Shown in pieces: positions 27,764-37,340 of a DNA stretch of 64,000 bases (the stretch's first letter is position 1; each line of letters begins with the position of its first letter). The notes below the pieces were generated by a model that did no database searches, was not told the origin of the DNA, and saw only the letters and a program-made list of their open reading frames with translations. Source of the stretch: Synechococcus sp. WH 8020 (GTDB lineage Bacteria; Cyanobacteriota; Cyanobacteriia; PCC-6307; Cyanobiaceae); contig NZ_CP011941.1 of NCBI RefSeq assembly GCF_001040845.1, positions 825,744-889,743 on the forward strand, given 5' to 3'. The position numbers were made by a program, and so were the translations under genes.

Positions 27764-27887
27764 ATCTACGCTCCCATTTTCAAATTCATTAAACACCTAT
27801 TTAAACCTTCTAGCTTCTAAACATTCATGGCATAATGCAATCATTAACACCAATGATACCTTGTCGAAATATTAATTTGGATTGATG

Positions 27888-29123
27888 TTAGTCGCTTGTT
27901 TCACTGCCTTCTTTCAGAGTTAAATCCTCCGGCAACCGAAATCCTGTACTGACCTGAAACTGCTTCAACAATGTTGCAATCGAGAGATTTGTCTGACCTT
28001 CTCGTTCTCCAATGAGATTGACTTCTTCAACCTCAATAGGTTGAACAGTATCGCTTAGCATGGTGAGAAGTGGTTCAAGCTTTTGCAATAAGAATAGACG
28101 CTTTGCATCATCACCTGACCGTTGCAATGATTCGACTAAATCACGTAGACCTTCAGCTTGTGACCGTCCTTGTTCAATGATAGTTGCAGCTTCACCTTTA
28201 GCTTCCGCCATCATGGTTTGGCACTCAGACTCTGCAGGAGCAATCACGTCAGCTTCTAATTGCTGTGTGACTTGTTTAATTCGTTGTTCTTGTACTGGTA
28301 GCTCTGCTTCTGCTCGAGCTAATTCAGCGCCAATGCGAGCCTCCTCCTCAGCTACCAGCGCATCACGTCTCGTCAAAGCATCCTGAACTCTCTTACTTGC
28401 ATTGGCTGTCGCGATTGCTAGGTCTTTATCAAGTCGTCGCAGGGATGTAATTCTTTCGTTTTCTGCTCGCTTAACAGCAGATTGTGACTTAGCCTCTGCC
28501 TCTGCAATGCGAGAATCTCTCTTCAATTCAACTAACTGCTTCCTGCCAATCGAATCGAGATATAAAACATCATCAGAGATATTTTGAATCTGAAGAGTAT
28601 CCAATACTAAACCTAATTTTTGAAGGTCATCCTCAGCCTCCTCCAATAGTGTACGAGCAAAGGTTACCTTGTCTTCATTTAATTGCTCCGGAGTCAAACT
28701 GGCCATCACTCCTCTCAGATTTCCTTCAAGAGTTTCCTTGGCAATATGTCGAATATCATCTTGAGATTTCCCTATTAAACGCTCAATCGCATTATGAATT
28801 CCAGGTTCATCGCCTGCGATTTTGATATTTGCTACACCAGACACATTCAAGGGAATACCTCCACGCGAATATGCATTTGCAACTTGAAGATCAATGATCA
28901 TATTGCTTAGATCCAAACGCATCACCTCTTCGAGCAATGGAATACGTAGTGCACTTCCACCACGAACAGTGCGATATCCCACCTTTTGACCTGATCCAGT
29001 TGTTCTCCTAAGACCAGCAAAGATCAGTGCCTCACTTGGTTGACAGATGTAATACAACTGACGAAGGAGAACTACAAAGGCCCATAAACCTGCTGCACCT
29101 GTTAACCCAATAGCTAAGAACAT
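27888..29123 (-). CDS. SPFH/flotillin-like protein, second copy
   Basis: Flotillin-like scaffold protein of membrane microdomains. It has an N-terminal membrane segment (GLTGAAGLWAFVVLLRQLYYI), an SPFH/band 7 domain (NAYSRGGIPLNVSGVANIKIAGDEP, AIERLIGKSQDDIRHIAKETLEGNLRGVMASLTPEQLNED) and a long Ala/Glu-rich coiled coil. It is a diverged duplicate of the upstream gene, with which it shares the GNLR..LTPE-NED block, and begins two bases after that gene's stop. The two may form hetero-oligomers. Function in cyanobacteria is not established. Confidence 0.9.
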   Translation of the reverse strand: MFLAIGLTGAAGLWAFVVLLRQLYYICQPSEALIFAGLRRTTGSGQKVGYRTVRGGSALRIPLLEEVMRLDLSNMIIDLQVANAYSRGGIPLNVSGVANIKIAGDEPGIHNAIERLIGKSQDDIRHIAKETLEGNLRGVMASLTPEQLNEDKVTFARTLLEEAEDDLQKLGLVLDTLQIQNISDDVLYLDSIGRKQLVELKRDSRIAEAEAKSQSAVKRAENERITSLRRLDKDLAIATANASKRVQDALTRRDALVAEEEARIGAELARAEAELPVQEQRIKQVTQQLEADVIAPAESECQTMMAEAKGEAATIIEQGRSQAEGLRDLVESLQRSGDDAKRLFLLQKLEPLLTMLSDTVQPIEVEEVNLIGEREGQTNLSIATLLKQFQVSTGFRLPEDLTLKEGSETSD

Positions 29124-29125
29124 GA

Positions 29126-30457
29126 CTAATTTCCTCTGTTTGAAAGGGTGTCGATAAGATCAATACCAAAGATTTCTTTGACCTGATCAAAGAACTGACG
29201 AACAACGATGTGATTCAGAGCTACAAGACTGGCAAGACTGGAGGCATCATTTCCGTCCAAGGTTGTGATCCTTTTCAAATGAAGACGTGCTGGAAGACGT
29301 GTGGCGTGATCAAGCACCATTTCAATTTGCTGAAGCAGAAAAACAAGCTCTGCAGTGCTACCAGCCTCTTCCCAGACTTGGGTGAGTAGATCATTCACTA
29401 ATGCACTTGCCTTAACGTCCTCGGCCGTTGCAGCAGCCATACCACGAGCTCTAAGTTCTTTAGCCTTTTGATTGGCTTGTGCTGGGAGCACTTGTTCTGC
29501 TTGTAACCTTAACCGTTCAAGCTCAGCTCTTACTTTTTGGAGTTTTTGCTCCGCTATTGCTCTAGCTTCCAATTCAGCTGCTTGTGTTCTCTCCTCTTCC
29601 GATCGAGCTTTCTTTTCCATTTGGGCTATTTTAGTCCGAACAGCGTTATCTTTTTCAAGCACCACGGTTTGAGCCTCAGTCCGTACTACTTCAGCTTTTT
29701 CTTCCATCTCAGCTTCTACGCGCTCAGCTTGTCCAATCGCCTCAGCTTCTGCAATCTCTGCATCACGAACGATCTGAGCAACTCTTCGACGACTAATTGA
29801 ATTGAGATAATCAACATCATCAGAAACGCTTTGAATCTTCAACGTATCTAGTTGTAGACCAAGTCGTCTCAGGTCATCTCCCACATCCTTGGCAATTTGC
29901 TCAGCAAATCGAAGCCGGTCTTCATTGACCTCCTCTGGTGTGAGCTGTGCAAGAACACTACGAAGATTTCCCTCTAGGTTTTCTTGGGCAACTTGGATAA
30001 TTTCACGGGAATCACGTCCAAGAAAGCGTTCAATTGCATTGTTGCGAACCTCAGGATCAGTACTGACCTTCACGTTGGCAATCGCTTGGATATTCAGAGG
30101 TGTACCTCCATTCGAGTATGCATTTTTAACTTCGACCAAAACAGGTAGAAGCGTGACATCCATCCGCCGTGCTGTTTCGAGCACTGGTTTCACAAACGTC
30201 CAACCACCATTGGCAACAACGCGATATCCCTTGAACCCCTGACTGCCTTGATTGGAGCGTGACCCCGTGACAACCAACATTTCATTGGGTCGACAAATAC
30301 GTATCATCCATCGACTCAGAAGGGTCAGTCCCACAAGACTGACAACAACAATTCCCACTCCACCCGCAACTGTGTTGTTTTGATCCCTGGAGAGGAATCC
30401 CAGCGGTGGCGATGGCTGCTCGTGGAGCAGTCGTGAAGACATGCGTATCCGACTCAC
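29126..30457 (-). CDS. SPFH/flotillin-like protein, first copy
   Basis: Flotillin family protein with a membrane segment (VGIVVVSLVGLTLLSRWMIRI), then an SPFH domain (RPNEMLVVTGS, NAYSNGGTPLNIQAIANVKV, EGNLRSVLAQLTPEEVNED) and a coiled coil of roughly 130 residues rich in Ala, Glu and Arg. The C-terminal part (ASALVNDLLTQVWEEAG onward) is longer than in the downstream copy. The upstream NfeD-like gene is the usual partner: NfeD/YuaF proteins occur in operons with flotillins (for example yuaF-floT in Bacillus). The three genes form one unit with gaps of 42 and 2 bases. Confidence 0.9.
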   Translation of the reverse strand: MSRIRMSSRLLHEQPSPPLGFLSRDQNNTVAGGVGIVVVSLVGLTLLSRWMIRICRPNEMLVVTGSRSNQGSQGFKGYRVVANGGWTFVKPVLETARRMDVTLLPVLVEVKNAYSNGGTPLNIQAIANVKVSTDPEVRNNAIERFLGRDSREIIQVAQENLEGNLRSVLAQLTPEEVNEDRLRFAEQIAKDVGDDLRRLGLQLDTLKIQSVSDDVDYLNSISRRRVAQIVRDAEIAEAEAIGQAERVEAEMEEKAEVVRTEAQTVVLEKDNAVRTKIAQMEKKARSEEERTQAAELEARAIAEQKLQKVRAELERLRLQAEQVLPAQANQKAKELRARGMAAATAEDVKASALVNDLLTQVWEEAGSTAELVFLLQQIEMVLDHATRLPARLHLKRITTLDGNDASSLASLVALNHIVVRQFFDQVKEIFGIDLIDTLSNRGN

Positions 30458-30499
30458 TGACCTTGGCTTAGCTCTCCTAAGGGAAATTGACCACGGAAC

Positions 30500-31003
30500 T
30501 CACAGCCGATCCACGCGAAGGGTGTGCTGATCACTAGCCACCACCACCACCGCGGTCCCCTCTTCAAGTCTTCCTGCATTGCTGAAGGCAGGCCTTCGGA
30601 TCAAACTGCCACGCACATTCAATTCAACAAAGCCACGCTGCTCTTTGCCAACAGTCAGGGTGATCTTGCCTTGTTGACCCACCAAGTCGTCATTGCGGAT
30701 CAGGGTGTCTGCCTCCCTGCGACTCATCAAGCGCAAAACATGGGACGCTCCCCACCCCATAGCAAGACCCATGGCACTGGCAACTAGCAAGCTTGGTAAG
30801 CCACTGTCCTTAGGGCTAAGAATCAGCATCAGTAGACCGCATAAGCCAAATCCACAGAGCCCAAATGACCAAAACGGCGTACTGAATAACAGGCTTAGAT
30901 TTCCACCCATACCATCGCCATCAAGCCCACCTCCATCATTATCAAGAGAAAGCGCAATCAAAACGGCGCCTGCAACAAGGCAAAAAGAGTAGGTCCAAAC
31001 CAT
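30500..31003 (-). CDS. NfeD/YuaF-like OB-fold membrane protein
   Basis: Small membrane protein with an initial membrane segment (FCLVAGAVLIALSL), a Gly/Asp-rich loop, two further segments (FWSFGLCGFGLCGLLMLIL, LLVASAMGLAMGWGASH) and a C-terminal OB-fold domain (DDLVGQQGKITLTV...EEGTAVVVVASDQHTLRV). This is the layout of the short NfeD/YuaF class, which lacks the protease domain and partners with flotillin-like proteins. It is the first gene of the flotillin operon. About 210 bases separate it from the divergent DUF3598 gene. Confidence 0.8.
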   Translation of the reverse strand: MVWTYSFCLVAGAVLIALSLDNDGGGLDGDGMGGNLSLLFSTPFWSFGLCGFGLCGLLMLILSPKDSGLPSLLVASAMGLAMGWGASHVLRLMSRREADTLIRNDDLVGQQGKITLTVGKEQRGFVELNVRGSLIRRPAFSNAGRLEEGTAVVVVASDQHTLRVDRL

Positions 31004-31214
31004 TGAAGATCAGCAGCTGAGTGCTCATGATGCAGTTCATGAGAGATTCTGGACCCGTTAGCCGATCACAGCCACTACTTACGGGTTGGAAGGATCGGCC
31101 AGAGTCATATACAGAAATCAGTAGGATCGAATCAAACCGATCAACCATTCCATAACACCGTAAGGTTTTCACTAGATTCCTCACATTGAGCACAATTTTT
31201 AATCCGGAAAAATC

Positions 31215-32015
31215 ATGAAAGAACGTGAGTCGGCAGCTATACAAAACTGGAATTCATTTTGGAATTTCCACTTGGGAGCCTGGAATGGTAGATGGTCGCG
31301 TTATCAACCAAATGGTAAGTTATCTGAAACCTTCTCAAGTAAACGTTCGTTTAGTTCAGATCAAGACAAAAAACTGATCAACCAATTGAATCAGTATTTA
31401 TATGATGATGGGCAGCAGTCAGAAAAAGACTGGAACTATAGCCTCCTAGAACACTGCAAACAAGATGGATTCATGCATCCAGCAAGTGATTACATGAGGG
31501 GCCTAGCGTTCAAGAATGGTGCCGCCGCTTGGCTCGTTCCTCAGATCATCCCAAACCAATATTTTCCAATGGAGCTGTTTCTTGCGAACAAAAACATACG
31601 CCTCAGCGTCGGCATGCTCTATGGCCTGAACGGCACACTTGAGAGAACAGCCTGCATTCGTGAGCAAAGGAATCATCTAGCTGAATCACCCTGGACTGAT
31701 GACGTTCAAATCATTCCGGCTTGGGACACAGGAAGCAACTGGAGAGGAATCACTCATATTATTGATGCAGCATTACAACGATCGAAAGTTAAAGGTACCC
31801 TTGAAATCCCGGTACAACCTGGCGAAAAAATATATTTTTTTCCTGATAACATTGTTTTACGTTGCCCAGAACAAATTACCTTAAACAAACCATTTTCTGT
31901 AAGTTCGATATGGCTTGATTCAAGCTATAAACTTAGAACGATCATGGCAACCTACGGAGCAGATTCAAGATTGATTGACGTTCGGCTTCAGCATTTATCA
32001 CGACAAACACCATGA
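31215..32015 (+). CDS. DUF3598 family protein
   Basis: Cyanobacterial DUF3598-type protein of 266 residues. The start NWNSFWNFHLGAWNGRWSRYQPNGKL is typical, as are the paired lipocalin-like beta segments (FFPDNIVLRCPEQI, SIWLDSSYKLRTIMATYG) in the C-terminal half. The family has two lipocalin-like domains; a chromophore- or lipid-binding role is possible through resemblance to CpcS-type lyases, but nothing here proves it. The frame is convergent with the J-domain gene, 14 bases apart. Confidence 0.8.
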   Translation: MKERESAAIQNWNSFWNFHLGAWNGRWSRYQPNGKLSETFSSKRSFSSDQDKKLINQLNQYLYDDGQQSEKDWNYSLLEHCKQDGFMHPASDYMRGLAFKNGAAAWLVPQIIPNQYFPMELFLANKNIRLSVGMLYGLNGTLERTACIREQRNHLAESPWTDDVQIIPAWDTGSNWRGITHIIDAALQRSKVKGTLEIPVQPGEKIYFFPDNIVLRCPEQITLNKPFSVSSIWLDSSYKLRTIMATYGADSRLIDVRLQHLSRQTP

Positions 32016-32029
32016 CTATATTTGATGAT

Positions 32030-32842
32030 CTAATCATTGATTAGAAGTTGCTGATACGCTTCATTGATTTTACGAAATTCGTCAGCAGATCCACCTAAAT
32101 CAGGGTGATGGTGTTTCACCAAACGACGATAAGACTTTTTAATCTCGTCCTGCGATGCACCACGCTTCAGCCCCAAAACTTGAAGCGCATCACGAACCGA
32201 AAACTCCCATGGATTGGTATCGTTCCCATAGGAACCAGAATCTCGGTCGGAAGCCCTCTGATCAGTTCTTGTTCTACGTCGTTGCCGCGAACTCTGTTGT
32301 CGGTTTTTTAATTCAAATACAACGCGTTGCGGGTCTTCATCCAGCCACTCACGAGACCTGATGCCATATAGGGCAAAAGCAGCAAGCACTGCAGATCGTT
32401 TTTTTGTCATCGGCTTCGGTACTGCAGCCAGCAAGTCAGTACCTAAACCAGGCATCAGCCGATCCAAACGTTGTTGGAGATTCAGATGAGAGTGAAAACT
32501 CGCGCGATTTAAGGTGTCGATGAGGTCTTCAAGTTCCTTGAGACGAAGCGCACTCCAACCTCGCTGACATGCAAGAGCTTCTCCCCAGCGCTCAACCTGA
32601 TCAGCGGTGACCGATGGAGTTTTCTCCTGACTCTCATCTCTTTGTGCTTGGGAACGTTGTTGATATCTGGAGCGGGCATGCGTCCACTGACGTTGACGCA
32701 GCAAATCAATTTGCTTCTTGAGCTGCAGTACCTCTCTACGAAGACTGTCATTTTCAGCCAAGAGTGCATCAACATTGCTTGTAACGGTCTGACGACGATG
32801 CGGTTCAGCCGCTGAAGACCAACGCCGAGGGTCAAACCCCAT
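32030..32842 (-). CDS. J-domain protein with N-terminal coiled coil
   Basis: Hsp70 co-chaperone-like protein with the J domain at the C-terminus rather than the start. The J domain (ALQVLGLKRGASQDEIKKSYRRL) carries the HPD motif (KHHHPDLGGSADEF) needed to stimulate DnaK. The N-terminal part has a coiled coil (DALLAENDSLRREVLQLKKQ) and a central helical region (ALACQRGWSALRLKELEDLID). The start was placed at MGFDPRRW; an ATG five codons upstream is also in frame. Which DnaK it serves is unknown. Confidence 0.85.
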   Translation of the reverse strand: MGFDPRRWSSAAEPHRRQTVTSNVDALLAENDSLRREVLQLKKQIDLLRQRQWTHARSRYQQRSQAQRDESQEKTPSVTADQVERWGEALACQRGWSALRLKELEDLIDTLNRASFHSHLNLQQRLDRLMPGLGTDLLAAVPKPMTKKRSAVLAAFALYGIRSREWLDEDPQRVVFELKNRQQSSRQRRRTRTDQRASDRDSGSYGNDTNPWEFSVRDALQVLGLKRGASQDEIKKSYRRLVKHHHPDLGGSADEFRKINEAYQQLLIND

Positions 32843-33054
32843 TAGCTGCCAACACAAGCCACGGCATCCACTGCCTGATTGCTTTGGTCACCATAGAGTG
32901 TCAATCCAGCAGCTCAATGAGGTCATTGTCAAAGCCGAGACATCTGTCTTACATAGACTACTCAGAGATTATTGATTCAGCCGACCTAATACTACAGAAC
33001 AAAACAATCGATCAGAGCAAAGATGTTTATCACTAACGAGACTCGCGGCCACTT

Positions 33055-33780
33055 ATGAATATCATTCTCCTACAAAAACAAGACTTTATCAGTAATTCAA
33101 CAACTGCTCTCATTGATGATGATCGATTCCTTCATATTCGACAAGTCTTGAATCCAGACGTGGGTCAACCACTGAAAGTTGGTCTTTTAGGCGGAAGCTG
33201 TGGATATGGAATCGTCGAGTCTATCGATGATAATGGGGTAGTTCTCCAGGTTGTTCTCAATCAACCAGCACCACATAGACATGTATTTGACATCGTTCTT
33301 GCTTTACCACGACCAAAGATGCTGCGTCGTATTTTACGGACAATCGCAGAATTCGGAGTAGAGAATCTGCATTTGGTCAATAGTGCAAGGGTCGAAAAAA
33401 GCTTCTGGCAAAGCCCACTCTTACAACCTGAAAAAATCAATGATTCTTTGTACGCAGGCATGGAACGATCCAAGGATACAGTCATAACAAATGTTAGATT
33501 GCACCGACGGTTTAAACCTTTTATAGAAGACCAATTGCCTGAGATATGTGGAGATCGTAATTGTTGGATTACAGATATGAGCGCAACGAAATCGGTTGTT
33601 GATTCTGATATATCTTCAGCACCTGCTGTTGTGATGATAGGCCCTGAAGGTGGCTTCGTACCTTTTGAAATTGAATTAGCACTGGCAACAATTGCACAGC
33701 CTGTCAACTTAGGAGGAAGAACTCTTAGCGTAGACACGGCAGTCACTACTGTATTAGCCCAAGCCTTACCAAGGAGGTGA
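33055..33780 (+). CDS. rsmE: 16S rRNA (uracil-1498-N3)-methyltransferase
   Basis: Methylates U1498 of 16S rRNA in the 30S subunit, using SAM. It is a SPOUT-class enzyme: the N-terminal PUA-like domain (HIRQVLNPDVGQPLKVG) is followed by the knotted SAM-binding domain with FDIVLALPRPKMLRRILRTIAEFGV, MIGPEGGFVPFEIELA and VNLGGRTLSVDTAVTTVLAQ. At 241 residues the length is typical. The gene stands alone between noncoding regions. Confidence 0.93.
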   Translation: MNIILLQKQDFISNSTTALIDDDRFLHIRQVLNPDVGQPLKVGLLGGSCGYGIVESIDDNGVVLQVVLNQPAPHRHVFDIVLALPRPKMLRRILRTIAEFGVENLHLVNSARVEKSFWQSPLLQPEKINDSLYAGMERSKDTVITNVRLHRRFKPFIEDQLPEICGDRNCWITDMSATKSVVDSDISSAPAVVMIGPEGGFVPFEIELALATIAQPVNLGGRTLSVDTAVTTVLAQALPRR

Positions 33781-34233
33781 CTCTATGAGAGATCATCATC
33801 TACAAGAAAACGGCTCAAACTGATGAACTAGCCAATGCCCAAGGCAATAAAGCTCATCTCAAACTGAGCTGCAATCGGCGTGCTTCTGCAATGAGTATGT
33901 TGCATGTTCTTTGGAACAATTTGGATTGACTGAACAGAATGCAGAAGAAACAAGAAACTCCTACAGCAGACAATCTCTATAAAGTCGATAGAATAGAACA
34001 ACAAATAATTTACCTAGTCATCCAGACATGTACAAAGCTTCTAGACAACATGCTTTAAAATCAATAAAGTTCAAGCCAGCTCAAAGGCGGGGACATGGCT
34101 TGTGCCAATTGAATTGTTGACATACATTTAAAGAGTTATCGCAACGAATTCCATTTCAAGCGATAATATAAGTCAACGATCAATGACTTAAAGAAACTCT
34201 TGATCACTTGCCCTAGCAGCACCAGGTTCGCTA
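33781..34233. other. Intergenic region without a clear gene
   Basis: About 450 AT-rich bases. I found only short frames and a weak inverted repeat (AGCTCA...TGAGCT near 33850). A TTGACA hexamer at 34117-34122 lies about 110 bases before the next gene, but I see no good -10 partner at the right distance. Confidence 0.5.
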
Positions 34234-34464
34234 ATGAGTCTTGAGGAATTCCAGAAAGATCTTTCAAATCGAATTGGAAGACGTGTCACCGACGTCTTTA
34301 CCAGAGATGGTGAACCTGTTAAGGATTTAATTGAACTCTACCAACCGTCTCCAGCTGGTTTTGCAGGACAGCTGGTTTTATCTGATTCTTCTCGCCACTC
34401 CTGGGAGTTGTGGCAGGAGGCAGGAGAAATTTGGAACTTTCAATCAACACGGATCTCAAGATGA
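34234..34464 (+). CDS. Small hypothetical protein
   Basis: A 76-codon ATG frame encoding a soluble, acidic, Trp-containing protein (SLEEFQKDLSNRIGRRVTDVF, then LVLSDSSRHSWELWQEAGEIW). The alternation of helix- and strand-like segments and the codon use resemble a real small domain. I recognise no family. It stands alone between two noncoding regions. Confidence 0.45.
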   Translation: MSLEEFQKDLSNRIGRRVTDVFTRDGEPVKDLIELYQPSPAGFAGQLVLSDSSRHSWELWQEAGEIWNFQSTRISR

Positions 34465-34743
34465 ATGATCTTTGATTTATGTGTATTGAGAGGTGACACT
34501 TTCAAAAATGCTAACGTTAAACTGATTCATAGGTGAACTCCTCTCCTTTATTTTGCCTACGGATTACGACAGTATTCAGACTCCTCTCAGATGGATACTG
34601 AGGACGTTCTCTGTGAGCGACCTCCTAATGCCAAGCCACCGCGCTATGTGATACTGCTCAGTCGATGTTCTTCCGTTTCTAGCAAATGACAGCGTCTTGA
34701 TTCGCACAACTGGAACTCAATGCCGGTGATCGAGCACTGAAGA

Positions 34744-35445
34744 TTGTGTAGCAAACTGGTGGTTGTTTCAGAGAACCCTTTGGCCACCTTTCTTGTCACA
34801 GGCGCAAACAGGGGAATCGGTCTTGAATTCTGCCGTCAATTGCACGATCGCGATGATCACGTGATTGCGGTATGCCGACAAGCCTCTCCAGAGCTTGAGG
34901 GTATGGGTGTGGAGATTCAGGCGGGGATCGAACTCACTTGTGAAACCTCTATCCAACGGTTAGTTCGGAACCTGGGAAAACGACAATTGGATGGTGTCAT
35001 CCTCAATGCGGGGATTCTGCAATCAATGAGTCTCGAGAACCTGGATAGCGAAGGGATTAAACGTCAATTCGAGGTCAATGCGTTAGCGCCGTTGTTGCTG
35101 GCACAATCTCTGATCGAACAGATGCCTCACGGGGCGAAGCTCGCCCTGATAACCAGTCGAATGGGGTCTATCGACGACAACACTTCGGGTGGCTCATACG
35201 GCTATCGAATGTCAAAAGTGGCACTAAACATTGCTGGACGATCCCTATCGATCGATTTGAAACCACGCGGAATCGCGGTAGCCATCCTTCACCCAGGGCT
35301 CGTCAGCACGAGAATGATCAACTTCAACCCGAATGGCATCAGCACCAAAACAGCAGTGCTGGGGTTGTTGGCACGGATTGATGAGCTTGAACTAGAAACG
35401 AGCGGGAGGTTTTGGCACTCCAATGGCCAGCAGCTTCCTTGGTAA
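34744..35445 (+). CDS. Short-chain dehydrogenase/reductase
   Basis: NAD(P)-dependent SDR enzyme. The Rossmann fold has TGANRGIG, the structural motif NAG (in VILNAGIL), catalytic Ser in LITSRMGS and YGYRMSKVALN holding the YxxxK pair, followed by HPGLVSTRM. This is the classical SDR set; the pattern resembles the CsgA/sniffer-like carbonyl reductase group. Start is uncertain: TTG at the first codon, GTG five codons in, or TTG just before ATFLVTGANRG. No pathway context is visible. Confidence 0.85.
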   Translation: MCSKLVVVSENPLATFLVTGANRGIGLEFCRQLHDRDDHVIAVCRQASPELEGMGVEIQAGIELTCETSIQRLVRNLGKRQLDGVILNAGILQSMSLENLDSEGIKRQFEVNALAPLLLAQSLIEQMPHGAKLALITSRMGSIDDNTSGGSYGYRMSKVALNIAGRSLSIDLKPRGIAVAILHPGLVSTRMINFNPNGISTKTAVLGLLARIDELELETSGRFWHSNGQQLPW

Positions 35446-35994
35446 ATAGATAAGCGGCAATGATCAGTGACCATGGATTTTCTGATTTCCCTTGCAGAAA
35501 GCCTTAATTCTTCATACTATTTAAGAAGGAAATGCGTCGAGCTCTTCACTCTTGTGGGGGGTTCTTTTTTTTGAATTTTCAAGAACAGCATAAATAAGGC
35601 TAACAAAAGAAATTCAGCACTTCTCAATCGAGGGCCTTCATTCAATAAAGATCTAGCCTAAATTTGGGAAACGAGATAACTCTTTATGAATGAGTGGAAA
35701 GACTCCAATGAATCTTGCTCTTTCTTCATACAATCTCATCATTATCCAAGGCGGAGAAGTTTTGATTCAGATGCTTGATACCAACGAGGCTAGTGATGCA
35801 ACGGCTCAAGATTAACAGCGAATCTTAAATCAGATTCATGGAGCTTGATTTAAAGAGACATTGAGCCTCAATAAATTCTCTATAAAACAAGAAACTAAAA
35901 TCTAATCAAAACAGTTATTTAGAATTTATAAACTTGAGATAAAAATCGTTGTAGATTTATTGTTCGAAAAGTGTCTACGAGTTCAGGACAGGCA
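35446..35994. other. Intergenic region without a clear gene
   Basis: About 550 bases, AT-rich. A 35-codon frame at 35708-35815 (plus strand, MNLALSSYNLIIIQGGEV) is the best of several short frames but has no clear ribosome binding site. A T-rich stretch near 35568 follows a GTGGGGGG run without a matching arm, so I do not call a terminator. Confidence 0.5.
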
Positions 35995-36846
35995 CTAAAC
36001 CGGAGTGGGCATGAGCATCGAAGGTGAGCTCAGGCGAAATCCTGTTGATTTGATTTTGTGATTGGTCACCTTGGCATTGATCGTTCTCGCATCAGGAGGA
36101 TTTTGGTTCGCCCAGATCACAGGGGGCAAGCCATCAATGTCACAAATTTCATTTGACAATTCACGCCGACTGAGCTGCATGTCATCAACAAGATTATAAA
36201 TCCCTGCAAGCTGATTGCTGAAAGCAAAACACACACCATTGGTGATATCAAAAACACCACTCCAAGCAGGTATGTCATTTCCATTTTTGGGAATCGGTTG
36301 TCCAGCTGCTTGCTTAATCATGGACACCATGTCTCGACCAGGACCGTAAATACCACCCAAGCGCAAGACGCAGATTGTGGTGTCGGGGCGATCGATTGTG
36401 AGTAGAACGTTTTCGGCCTCAACCAACATCGCATTGACAGGATTTAAACAATCCACTGCCGAATCCTCGGTCACCAATTCACCGTGATGATCTCCATACA
36501 CTCCGGCTGAGCTGATGTAGGTCACATGGAGCTGCTGGGTGGACTGTCGACAGCGCAGAGCTCGGGCAAGATTTCGGATCCCATTCGAAAAAACGTCTTG
36601 ATACCCGTCACCATTTTGCGTTGGGGCGACGCTAATCAGCAAACCCTGCTGATCCTCAAGAAATGAAAAATCGCAGTCTTGCTGTGCAAGGTCAAGACTG
36701 ATTGGCTCGTTGACCACATGGCGCAATTCGGCAAACCGTTGTGAAGAACGGGTTGTTCCAACGACGTAATGCCCTTGATTTTTCATGCTTGCCGCCACGT
36801 AGCTACCGACGTAGCCACAGCCAATGACTGAATAGGAGGTCATCAC
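35995..36846 (-). CDS. NAD-dependent epimerase/dehydratase-family protein
   Basis: Extended-type SDR (YeeZ-like). The nucleotide motif is SVIGCGYVGSYVAASM with GxGxxG spacing, followed by the strand YISSAGVYGD and the LRLGGIYGPGRD segment known from nucleotide-sugar epimerase relatives. The catalytic Tyr/Lys of true epimerases is not obvious: the usual YxxxK position reads NAMLVEAEN, which suggests an atypical member. The substrate is unknown. The start may be either of two consecutive ATG codons. Confidence 0.82.
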   Translation of the reverse strand: MMTSYSVIGCGYVGSYVAASMKNQGHYVVGTTRSSQRFAELRHVVNEPISLDLAQQDCDFSFLEDQQGLLISVAPTQNGDGYQDVFSNGIRNLARALRCRQSTQQLHVTYISSAGVYGDHHGELVTEDSAVDCLNPVNAMLVEAENVLLTIDRPDTTICVLRLGGIYGPGRDMVSMIKQAAGQPIPKNGNDIPAWSGVFDITNGVCFAFSNQLAGIYNLVDDMQLSRRELSNEICDIDGLPPVIWANQNPPDARTINAKVTNHKIKSTGFRLSSPSMLMPTPV

Positions 36847-37340
36847 GACATCAACGAGTCAACCTATTTTTACAACTCTTTACCCATCAACCGTGAGTCG
36901 GTCGATACCAAATGGACAGGGTCTCAGATATTGGAAGGGGCAAAGGGGCTTCTGCTCTTCAGCTGGCAGGGGAACGAAGGGCAGCAGTCGAACCCTTTGC
37001 GGTCACCAACCCTCAAGACATTCACCCTGTGCCAAGAGCTCAGCCATAGGTTGATCCCCAGAGACAGGTCTCAAAGACATAACTGTAAGTTTGAAAAACG
37101 ACGTTGGGCAAAAGAGAGATCTCTGATCATCGCGAGCCATCAAGGTTGATGAGGTTGTCGACCTCAGAGATCGAGGCTCGATCAAACACAGGCTGATTCC
37201 AGGACACACAAGCGAAGATCCCGGTTCATAAAATTACAGGCTGTCTTATCACAACAATCCTGAGAATCCACCAGAAACACTGAGCTCAACGGCTCCGGTC
37301 AATGTTTTATCTAGCTTGTAGAAACAAAGGACCTGGTTTG
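36847..37340. other. Intergenic region before the polyketide operon
   Basis: Nearly 500 bases with no convincing gene. A 72-codon plus-strand frame at 36931 and a 68-codon minus-strand frame at 37003 lack family features. The promoter of the methyltransferase-flavoprotein-PKS operon should be near the right end. Confidence 0.45.

Noticed and set aside
36931-37149. 72-codon plus-strand ORF
   Set aside because: No domain, ribosome binding site or coding-like composition.
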